Under the pieces are notes generated by a model. It did not search any database and was not told the origin of the DNA. It saw only the letters and a list, made by a program, of their open reading frames with translations. From Hyphomonadaceae bacterium UBA1849 (GTDB lineage Bacteria; Pseudomonadota; Alphaproteobacteria; Caulobacterales; Hyphomonadaceae), in contig DDIN01000008.1 in assembly GCA_002338565.1 (NCBI GenBank), positions 997,567 to 1,061,566 on the forward strand: DNA of 64,000 nt, in the 5' to 3' direction. A program made the position numbers and the translations under genes. This document shows positions 43,580 through 50,126 of the stretch, piece by piece; the first letter of the stretch is position 1, and the number at the start of each line of letters is the position of its first letter.

Positions 43580-44884
43580 ATGACCGAGTTTTCTCCCTGC
43601 GAAATCGTATCTGAACTCGACCGGTATATTGTCGGTCAGGCTGACGCGAAACGGGCAGTCGCGATTGCGCTGCGTAACCGGTGGAGACGTAAACAGGTCG
43701 GTCCACCATTGGCCGAAGAAATTACGCCGAAGAATATTCTGATGATCGGGCCCACCGGTGTCGGCAAAACAGAAATCTCTCGCCGGCTTGCGAAGCTGGC
43801 CAATGCACCGTTCCTGAAAGTCGAAGCGACGAAGTTCACCGAGGTTGGCTATGTTGGCCGCGATGTTGAACAGATCATTCGTGATCTTGTGGAAGCTGCA
43901 ATCGGTATAACCCGTGAGCGCAAACGTCAGGATGTGCGCGTGCGCGCCGAGATTGCTGCCGAAGAACGTGTGCTGAGCGCGCTTGTCGGTGAAAACGCGG
44001 GCCAGTCTACCCGCGAAACCTTCCGCAAGAAGCTGAAAGACGGCGACCTTGATGATCGTGAAGTCGATATCGATATTGCCGACACCTCTTCGCCTATGGA
44101 TATGATGGACGTCCCCGGCGGCGGTGGCTCAATGGGTATGATCAATCTTGGCGACATATTCGGCAAGGCGATGGGCGGACGCACCAAACAGGTCCGCATG
44201 AAAGTCAAAGATGCCTATGAGCCGCTCCTGAATGAGGAAAGCGATAAGCTTCTCGACGAGGAAAGCATTATCCGTGAGGCCGTTCGCTCGGTTGAGCAGG
44301 ATGGCATCGTCTTTCTTGATGAGATCGATAAGGTTGCTTCCGGTGGTGATCGTCGCGGCGCCGATGTCTCCCGCGAAGGCGTGCAGCGTGACCTACTCCC
44401 GCTTATTGAAGGTACAACGGTTACAACCAAACGCGGCGCGGTGAAAACCGACCATATTCTCTTCATCGCATCGGGCGCGTTCCACGTGGCCAAGCCGAGC
44501 GACCTTCTGCCGGAGCTCCAGGGCCGTCTTCCAATTCGTGTTGAACTGAAAGCCCTCACCCGAGATGATTTCCGCCGCATCCTGACAGAACCGGAAGCGA
44601 GCCTCATCAAGCAGTATACTGCGCTGATGGGAGCTGAGGGCGTCACGCTCGAGTTTTCTGAAGATGCTATTGATGAGCTTGCAGATCTCGCCGTGCGCGT
44701 GAATGAGAGCGTAGAGAATATCGGTGCGCGTCGTCTGCAAACGGTGATGGAACGCCTGCTGGACGAGATCTCCTTCACGGCGCCAGACCGCTCAGGCGAA
44801 ACAATTGTTCTGACGGCGCATGACGTAAAAACAAAAGTCGGCGACCTTGCTCAGGACGCCGACCTTTCAAAATACATTCTCTGA
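43580..44884 (+). CDS. hslU: HslU (ClpY) ATPase of the HslUV protease
   Basis: From the ATG at 43580 (GGAG 11 bases upstream) the product has 434 residues, the usual length. It has the ELDRYIVGQADAKRAVAIAL start, Walker A GPTGVGKTEISRRLA, the GYVGRD pore loop, Walker B GIVFLDEIDKVA, ENIGARRLQTVMERLL and the C-terminal SKYIL tail that docks into HslV. It unfolds substrates with ATP. A 123-base gap separates it from the membrane protein gene. Confidence 0.97.
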   Translation: MTEFSPCEIVSELDRYIVGQADAKRAVAIALRNRWRRKQVGPPLAEEITPKNILMIGPTGVGKTEISRRLAKLANAPFLKVEATKFTEVGYVGRDVEQIIRDLVEAAIGITRERKRQDVRVRAEIAAEERVLSALVGENAGQSTRETFRKKLKDGDLDDREVDIDIADTSSPMDMMDVPGGGGSMGMINLGDIFGKAMGGRTKQVRMKVKDAYEPLLNEESDKLLDEESIIREAVRSVEQDGIVFLDEIDKVASGGDRRGADVSREGVQRDLLPLIEGTTVTTKRGAVKTDHILFIASGAFHVAKPSDLLPELQGRLPIRVELKALTRDDFRRILTEPEASLIKQYTALMGAEGVTLEFSEDAIDELADLAVRVNESVENIGARRLQTVMERLLDEISFTAPDRSGETIVLTAHDVKTKVGDLAQDADLSKYIL

Positions 44885-44889
44885 TCCGG

Positions 44890-46056
44890 TCAGGCCTTTT
44901 TGGCCTTACGGCGTCGCCATGCAGGAAGCACCAGGCGGCGCCAGGACAGGGCCATGCCCGTCCAGACAAGGAAGCAGGCGGCCAGGGATGCGATGCCAGC
45001 AATGGTGGACCCGATCACGCCATAACGCTCGCCTGTATGAATAAAACGCAGGAACATACGGGTCTTCAGGGCTGGTGAGTTTTCCGCATATTCGCGAACT
45101 TGTGTGATCTCGCCGGCGCTGCGGTCAAAGGTGAGGTTTGTCCGTTGTTGAGGCGTGATGCGGTTTCCAAAATCGCGCGTCAGGCTGACTGTCTCTGCAT
45201 CCGGCTCTGACGGCAGAGAAATAGACATACGCTTCCAGTCTCCGTCATATTCCGCGATCGCGGCGTCTACTGCAGCCTGAAGGCTCATCAGTTCGATTAC
45301 CGATTCCTCTGTTACTGCAGCCTCTGGACCGTTTCCGCCTGACGGAGGTGGCCCGCCGCGTTGAGGCATGTCTTCACCCCATGCTGCGTAGATCAACTGG
45401 GATGCCCACGGGTATGAAATCATGACACCCGAGATGACGATAAAGAAGAGCGGGATCAGCGCCCAGAAGCCGAATACATGGTGCCAGTTATAGTCGCGGG
45501 CTTTCGCATTCGGATAAGATCCGCGGAAGAACAGGTTCAGTTTGAAGAAGGTCCAGCGCATCGCCTTTGGAAACCAGAGGTACAAGCCCGAAATCACCAG
45601 AAACAGAAAGGCGAGGTTAGCTGCGCCGGTGACGGCGCGAGCCGTAGACCGGGCTTCCCCTTCTGCACCAAGCCAGCGGTGGATGCCCATCATTGTGTGC
45701 ATGAAGTCTTCTGTCGAAAGCGCCGGGTTTTCGATTGGTGTGCCCGTAAACGGATTTAACAGAACGGCATCTGAGCGCCCTGCCTGAAGAATGACGGGCG
45801 CGTTTTCGCGGTTATCAAACGCCAGAGACACGCGATTAGTGCCAGCTTCCTGAACCGCTTCTGTCTGTACCAGCTCGTCTACAGTCATGCGGGCCGCACC
45901 CTCTGGAGCTTCGACTTCGACGCTGTCCAGAATCGCGAGCGGCAGATGGTGTTCATACATCAGAAGAATGCCGGTGACCGACATGAGGAGTACGAACAGG
46001 CCTGCAACGCAGCCGGTTGCAAGATGGCTCCAGAAAATGATCCGACGAAATGACAT
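44890..46056 (-). CDS. PepSY-associated transmembrane protein
   Basis: The 388-residue protein has the PepSY-TM layout: helix 1 WSHLATGCVAGLFVLLMSVTGI, periplasmic part, helices around residues 145 and 205 with DYNWHHVFGFWALIPLFFIVISG, a second periplasmic PepSY-like region with NLTFDRSAGEI, and a last helix before a basic tail RRRKAKKA. Conserved His residues near the helices suggest heme binding. Relatives (PiuB type) are often iron-regulated and act with TonB receptors or ferric reductases. Two Fur-like boxes lie about 300 bases upstream. Confidence 0.85.
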   Translation of the reverse strand: MSFRRIIFWSHLATGCVAGLFVLLMSVTGILLMYEHHLPLAILDSVEVEAPEGAARMTVDELVQTEAVQEAGTNRVSLAFDNRENAPVILQAGRSDAVLLNPFTGTPIENPALSTEDFMHTMMGIHRWLGAEGEARSTARAVTGAANLAFLFLVISGLYLWFPKAMRWTFFKLNLFFRGSYPNAKARDYNWHHVFGFWALIPLFFIVISGVMISYPWASQLIYAAWGEDMPQRGGPPPSGGNGPEAAVTEESVIELMSLQAAVDAAIAEYDGDWKRMSISLPSEPDAETVSLTRDFGNRITPQQRTNLTFDRSAGEITQVREYAENSPALKTRMFLRFIHTGERYGVIGSTIAGIASLAACFLVWTGMALSWRRLVLPAWRRRKAKKA

Positions 46057-46157
46057 GGGGGTTTCACCCTTTTACAGATTAAACGGCGCGAATGGCGTCT
46101 ATTGGTTGGCTGGGGCCTCAGTCCGCCTGAAATGCGCTATAGATCTGACTAAACTAT

Positions 46158-46175
46158 ATGACATAACATGCGTAT
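46158..46175 (+). promoter_or_regulatory. Candidate MarR binding site upstream of the PepSY gene
   Basis: ATGACATAACATGCGTAT resembles ATGACATAGCATATTATG found in front of the nearby MarR gene (46885-46902, other strand); 14 of 18 bases agree. This suggests a shared operator. Confidence 0.4.
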
Positions 46176-46356
46176 CGGGCCGACTGTGATTTGTTGAGAT
46201 AGCTGCAGGCTGATCTTTATAACCATATAAACGTTATGGCTTTAGCGTTCCGTCGTATATGATCTGCGACCAAATGACCGCAGTGCGGATGGACGGACTG
46301 ACTGCGCGCGTTCGGGATACGCGAAGAAGAGCGGCACATAACACTTCCAATGCAAC

Positions 46357-46407
46357 TGATAATGATTCTCAATAAAGGCCTTGCATTTGTTGAGAATGAT
46401 TGTCAAC
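46357..46407. promoter_or_regulatory. Two inverted Fur-box-like sites
   Basis: GATAATGATTCTCAATAAA (46358-46376) matches 14 of 19 bases of the classical Fur box. The reverse complement of 46389-46407 is GTTGACAATCATTCTCAAC; extended to TTGACAATCATTCTCAACAA it agrees with the first site at 16 of 20 bases. The sites are inverted copies just after the MarR stop codon. Confidence 0.55.
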
Positions 46408-46417
46408 AGGCGGAGCG

Positions 46418-46876
46418 CTATTGTTTGTCTGTATAGCGGTTTTCGAGACTTCTTGCCTCTGGAGTACCCTTCATCAGACGCTCGAGCGTCTGAATGGTCG
46501 TGTTGACGTCATCAGCATTGAGGCGCTGCTCGATCCACTCATTAAAGCCCGCTTCGATGCCCGCAACCTTGTCGGCTGCGCCTTCGCCAGATTCTGTCAG
46601 GGCCAGTTTGACCGCCCGTCTATCGGTTGGGTCAGGGGTGCGGGTGATGAGCCCTTTATCTTCTATTCGCTTTATAAGGCGGGAGGGATGATCCGCTTCA
46701 CAAATCAGAAAGCGGCTGAGCTCCCTGATGGATAAAGGTCCATTCTCTTGGAGCGTCGTGAGAACTTCCGCCCAGGCGGGCGTCAGGCCCAATGGTCTCA
46801 ACATGTCAGCAAAGACGCGATGACCGCTGCGTTGTGCAGCGAGAATCGTATCGCGGAACCTCTTGGGAAGCGTCAT
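46418..46876 (-). CDS. MarR family transcriptional regulator
   Basis: From the ATG at 46876 (GGAG five bases upstream) the protein has 152 residues. It shows the MarR winged helix: LTPAWAEVLTTLQENGPLSIRELSRFL, DHPSRLIKRIEDKGLITRTP and the wing DPTDRRAVKLALTESGE. It is divergent from a DsbA-fold isomerase gene and upstream of the PepSY gene on the same strand. A shared motif in front of both suggests auto- and cross-regulation. A 14-codon longer form is possible but would cover the operator. Confidence 0.88.
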   Translation of the reverse strand: MTLPKRFRDTILAAQRSGHRVFADMLRPLGLTPAWAEVLTTLQENGPLSIRELSRFLICEADHPSRLIKRIEDKGLITRTPDPTDRRAVKLALTESGEGAADKVAGIEAGFNEWIEQRLNADDVNTTIQTLERLMKGTPEARSLENRYTDKQ

Positions 46877-46884
46877 GATGACTC

Positions 46885-46902
46885 CATAATATGCTATGTC
46901 AT
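46885..46902 (-). promoter_or_regulatory. Candidate MarR operator in front of its own gene
   Basis: On the minus strand this reads ATGACATAGCATATTATG, partly repeated at 46158-46175. It lies 9-26 bases upstream of the MarR start codon. Confidence 0.4.
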
Positions 46903-46971
46903 GTAAATGGAGTCGCATTTCACGGCAAGTTGAGCGCTATTTGGGGTGGTTATCTGAATTTCAGTTTATAT

Positions 46972-46985
46972 ATTGTATATACAAT
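46972..46985. promoter_or_regulatory. 14-bp palindrome upstream of the isomerase gene
   Basis: ATTGTATATACAAT is a perfect palindrome ending 13 bases before the preferred start codon. It has the size and AT content of MarR-family operators, but it differs from the other two candidate sites. Confidence 0.4.
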
Positions 46986-46998
46986 TATGGAGATTCAT

Positions 46999-47601
46999 AT
47001 GGCTGGCCAGGTAGAGTTCTATTTCGATTATGTAAGTCCGATGTCTTATTTCGGGTTTCATCGGGTTCTGGATCTACAGGCGCGTACCGGATGTGAAATC
47101 ATCTGGCGACCAATGTTTCTGGGCGCCGTGATGAAGGCCACAGGAAACCGTCCGCCGGGTGTCGTCGAGGCTAAACGGAACTATTTTTTCGTCGACACAG
47201 TTCGTCACGCTAAACGGTTTGATCTGCCGTTCACGTTCAATCCGCATTTTCCATACGATTCACGCAAAGCGCTGAACATAACGGCCAGTTTGCTAGAGGA
47301 TGACGCGTTGATCCCGTTCATGAAGGCAATGTTTCATTATAGCTGGGGTGAGCCGAAGAATCTGGCGGATGAAGCGGTGCTCCGCGACGTGCTGACGGGC
47401 GAAGACTTCTGCACCGATCAGTTTATCGCGCGCGCAGATGCTACAGAAAACACGGAGATCATCTCCGAATTTACCAAAATGGCTCTGGAGCACGGCATTT
47501 TCGGGGCGCCATCATTTGTCGTTGGAAATGAAATGTATTTCGGTCAGGACAGGATCGATTTCGTGGAAGATGCCCTGACCGAAAAAAGCTGGATCCGCTA
47601 A
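46999..47601 (+). CDS. DsbA-fold protein, 2-hydroxychromene-2-carboxylate isomerase-like (GST kappa)
   Basis: The 200-residue product begins VEFYFDYVSPMSYFGFHR, the HCCA isomerase/GST-kappa opening with a Ser in place of the thioredoxin CxxC. It contains IIWRPMFLGAVMKATGNRPP and ends with HGIFGAPSFVVGNEMYFGQDR, where the Pro is the cis-Pro of the thioredoxin fold. Members isomerise aromatic breakdown products or conjugate with glutathione. I chose the ATG at 46999 because GGAG lies six bases before it. No aromatic-degradation genes are adjacent, so the substrate is unknown. Confidence 0.87.
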   Translation: MAGQVEFYFDYVSPMSYFGFHRVLDLQARTGCEIIWRPMFLGAVMKATGNRPPGVVEAKRNYFFVDTVRHAKRFDLPFTFNPHFPYDSRKALNITASLLEDDALIPFMKAMFHYSWGEPKNLADEAVLRDVLTGEDFCTDQFIARADATENTEIISEFTKMALEHGIFGAPSFVVGNEMYFGQDRIDFVEDALTEKSWIR

Positions 47602-48593
47602 AGAAGACCGGCTTTTGCGGCCAGCTGACGGTAGCTGGTTTCCGGACGCGGGCCGTAATGTGAAATCACTTCTGCCGCCGCGATATGACCAAGCTTGGCA
47701 CAGTCACGGATACGACGATTTCGCGCATAGCCGAAAAGGAAGCCGGCGGCGTATTGATCGCCGGCGCCCGTGGCATCGACGACCTTTTTTACAGGCTCGG
47801 CTGGCATGGTGATAATCTCGTCAGGTGTTACCACGACAGAGCCTTTGGAAGACCGCGTGATTGCACCAGCATAAGCGTCTTCGCGCAGCATCTGAACGGC
47901 GGCGTCAAAGTCAGTCGTTTCGTAGAGTGAGAGCAGCTCTGCTTCATTTGCGAAGACGAGATCGACATGGCCCTTGATCAAATGGCGGAAGCTTGAGCGG
48001 TGGCGGTCCACGCAGAAACTGTCAGATAGTGTGAGCGCAACACGGCGCTTTGCAGCTTTGGCGATTTCAGCGGCATGGACGAATGCGGCTTTGGCCTCTT
48101 CCTTGTCGAAGAGATAGCCTTCCAGATAGAGAATTTTCCCACGTTTGATGAGGTCGGCATCGACGTCTTCAGGTGTGAATTCGGTCGACGCGCCGAGGAA
48201 GGTGCTCATGGAGCGTTCGCCGTCTGGCGTTACCGCGATCATGCAGCGGGCTGTTGCGGGTCCGTTTACCAGAGATTCTGTCGGAAATTCGATCTGAACG
48301 CGGCCCATTTCCTTGCGGAAGAATTTGCCAAGCGCATCTTCTGCGACCTTGCCGATATAGCCCGTATGACCGCTCAGGCTGGCAATGCCCGCAATTGTGT
48401 TCGCGCCCGATCCACCCGGAACAAAGCGGCCTTTATCGCCGAAAGCTCGCGCCAGTTCAGTCGCGCGCATCTGGTCGATAAGCGTCATTCCGCCTTTGCG
48501 GATGTCGTGTTCTGTGAGAAATCCGTCTGGAACTGATGCAATAACGTCGACGATGGCATTGCCAACGCCAACAACATCCAAATCACCACTCAT
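47598..48593 (-). CDS. PfkB-family carbohydrate/nucleoside kinase (adenosine-kinase-like)
   Basis: From the ATG at 48593 the product has 331 residues. It has VVGVGNAIVDVIASV, the FVPGGSGANTIAGIASL substrate motif and the DATGAGDQYAAGFLFGYA signature with the catalytic Asp. Alphaproteobacterial proteins of this form are usually annotated as adenosine kinase, but sugar substrates cannot be excluded. A frame extension to 48773 runs into the neighbour and is unlikely. The 3' end overlaps the isomerase by four bases. Confidence 0.88.
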   Translation of the reverse strand: MSGDLDVVGVGNAIVDVIASVPDGFLTEHDIRKGGMTLIDQMRATELARAFGDKGRFVPGGSGANTIAGIASLSGHTGYIGKVAEDALGKFFRKEMGRVQIEFPTESLVNGPATARCMIAVTPDGERSMSTFLGASTEFTPEDVDADLIKRGKILYLEGYLFDKEEAKAAFVHAAEIAKAAKRRVALTLSDSFCVDRHRSSFRHLIKGHVDLVFANEAELLSLYETTDFDAAVQMLREDAYAGAITRSSKGSVVVTPDEIITMPAEPVKKVVDATGAGDQYAAGFLFGYARNRRIRDCAKLGHIAAAEVISHYGPRPETSYRQLAAKAGLL

Positions 48594-48652
48594 ACTGAGA
48601 GCCTGCCCTAAAAATCGTAAATTATTAACGTTAACGGGCAGCTTAGGCTGGA

Positions 48653-49540
48653 ATGACTCAAGAAACCATGAAAATCGCATATCTTTCTGCGTATTCGGTA
48701 CTTCCGGAGAACCCGAACCGTCGCAGTGATGCTTTCGAACATGATTTGCAGTTTGCCTGCCTGTCGGAGCCATTGGTGGCGGCAGGCCATGAGCTGGCTG
48801 TTGTACAATGGGACAGAGACGATGTGGACTGGGCGCAGTTTGATGCTGCGCTCATCGGTGCGACATGGGATTACACCGATAAACCTGATGTTTTTCTGGC
48901 GCGGCTGGAGGAGATTGAGGCGCTTGGCGTGCCGGTTTTCAATCCATCATCTCTGGTGCGTTGGAATAGCCGGAAAACCTATTTGAGAGAGCTTGAGGAT
49001 AAGGGAATCGCCTGCATTCCGACCATGTGGGCTGATGGCCTGACCGCAGACGAGCTGAAGACCGCATTCGATGCTCTTAAGACTGAACAAGTTGTCGTTA
49101 AGAGGCAGATCGGCGCGGGAGCGGGCGGACAAATTCTGATTAACCGTGATGACTCGCTCTCAGACTATGCGCATCCGGCCATGATACAGCCTTTCATGCC
49201 GTCCATTCAGGAGGAAGGCGAGTATAGTTTCATCATGATTGATGGTGAACTTTCTCACGCTTTGATCAAACGGGCTAAATCCGGCGACTATCGCATCCAG
49301 TCGGCTTATGGTGGATACGAAGAACCCATTGTGCCATCTGCTGACGATCTTGCTGCCGCAAAATCGGTTCTGGCAGCGCTGGATGAGATGCCGCTCTATG
49401 CCCGGGTGGATATGATCCGTGGAAACAACGGGCATCTTCTGCTTATGGAGCTCGAATTGATTGAACCTTATCTTTATCCGGAACAATCAGACGAGTTAGG
49501 CGTTTCAATGTTCCGCGCCCTGTGCAAAAGGGTGCGTTGA
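48653..49540 (+). CDS. ATP-grasp domain protein of unknown substrate
   Basis: This 295-residue protein has an N-terminal pre-ATP-grasp half (MKIAYLSAYSVLPENPNRRS, ALIGATWDYTDKPDVF) and an ATP-grasp half with QVVVKRQIGAGAGGQILI, MIQPFMPSIQEEGEYSFIMIDGELSHALIKR and the metal-binding LLLMELELIEPYLY. The family resembles glutathione synthetase- or RimK-like ligases, which join a carboxylate to an amine or thiol with ATP. It lies four bases before the heme oxygenase gene, so it may belong to the bilin/phytochrome operon. A start five codons later is possible. Confidence 0.8.
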   Translation: MTQETMKIAYLSAYSVLPENPNRRSDAFEHDLQFACLSEPLVAAGHELAVVQWDRDDVDWAQFDAALIGATWDYTDKPDVFLARLEEIEALGVPVFNPSSLVRWNSRKTYLRELEDKGIACIPTMWADGLTADELKTAFDALKTEQVVVKRQIGAGAGGQILINRDDSLSDYAHPAMIQPFMPSIQEEGEYSFIMIDGELSHALIKRAKSGDYRIQSAYGGYEEPIVPSADDLAAAKSVLAALDEMPLYARVDMIRGNNGHLLLMELELIEPYLYPEQSDELGVSMFRALCKRVR

Positions 49541-49544
49541 GTGT

Positions 49545-50126
49545 GTGCGGACAGAATATTTGACGACAAGTAAGACTATATCGCTGCGCGACGCGCTGCG
49601 ATCTGAACTAAATGGCCATCATGCCAATACTGAAGCTGCTTTTGAGCTTTTCGATCTGACAACACGCGCAGGTTACACCGGATTCCTCCGGTCTCATTTG
49701 CTTTCACTCTCGACAATGAAATCTGTCCACGCCGAGCCGAACGTTTACGGGCTCGATTTTCAGCATCTGGAAAATGAAATTTTGAAAGACCTTGAAGCGC
49801 TAAACGCACAGCCGCTTCACGTTTCCATGGAAACCCATATCCCGACAGACGCTCTCGGGGTGACATATGTGGTGTCAGGGTCTCATTTCGGATCTCAGTT
49901 CATCCGGAAAAAAATGCTTAGTTCTCGCGATCTGCCTGAAGGTGGATGCTACCGCTATCTTGAGTCTTCGCATCTTAAAAACGTTTGGAAAAATATTTTG
50001 CCAAGTTTAACCGCGGGCTATTTGAGGCAGGAAAATCTTGCGTCTATAAAGGCTGCCGCAGAAGCGTTTTTGCTGTTTGGATTGGCGGCCGAACAGATCG
50101 TGGGGACTACGGGAAAGAATGACTAA
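49545..50126 (+). CDS. bphO: Biliverdin-producing heme oxygenase (BphO-like)
   Basis: The 193-residue protein has SLRDALRSELNGHHANTEAAF near the N terminus, where His26 is probably the heme ligand, and a helical body with YVVSGSHFGSQFIRKKM, the GS(x)G-type distal helix region in altered form. Heme oxygenase gives biliverdin, the chromophore of the phytochrome encoded next. It starts with GTG four bases after the ATP-grasp gene and overlaps the phytochrome start by eight bases, so the two are coupled. Confidence 0.85.
   Translation: MRTEYLTTSKTISLRDALRSELNGHHANTEAAFELFDLTTRAGYTGFLRSHLLSLSTMKSVHAEPNVYGLDFQHLENEILKDLEALNAQPLHVSMETHIPTDALGVTYVVSGSHFGSQFIRKKMLSSRDLPEGGCYRYLESSHLKNVWKNILPSLTAGYLRQENLASIKAAAEAFLLFGLAAEQIVGTTGKND

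Larger units (their letters stand above)
46057..46417 (-). promoter_or_regulatory. Regulatory gap upstream of the PepSY gene
   Basis: These 361 bases hold no convincing gene. They contain a MarR-box-like site (46158-46175) and two Fur-box-like sites (46357-46407), so the PepSY gene may be under both controls. Confidence 0.5.

Noticed and set aside
46259..46375. Small rightward ORF of 38 codons in the PepSY upstream gap
   Set aside because: No ribosome-binding site, polar low-information sequence, and it runs into the Fur-like box.
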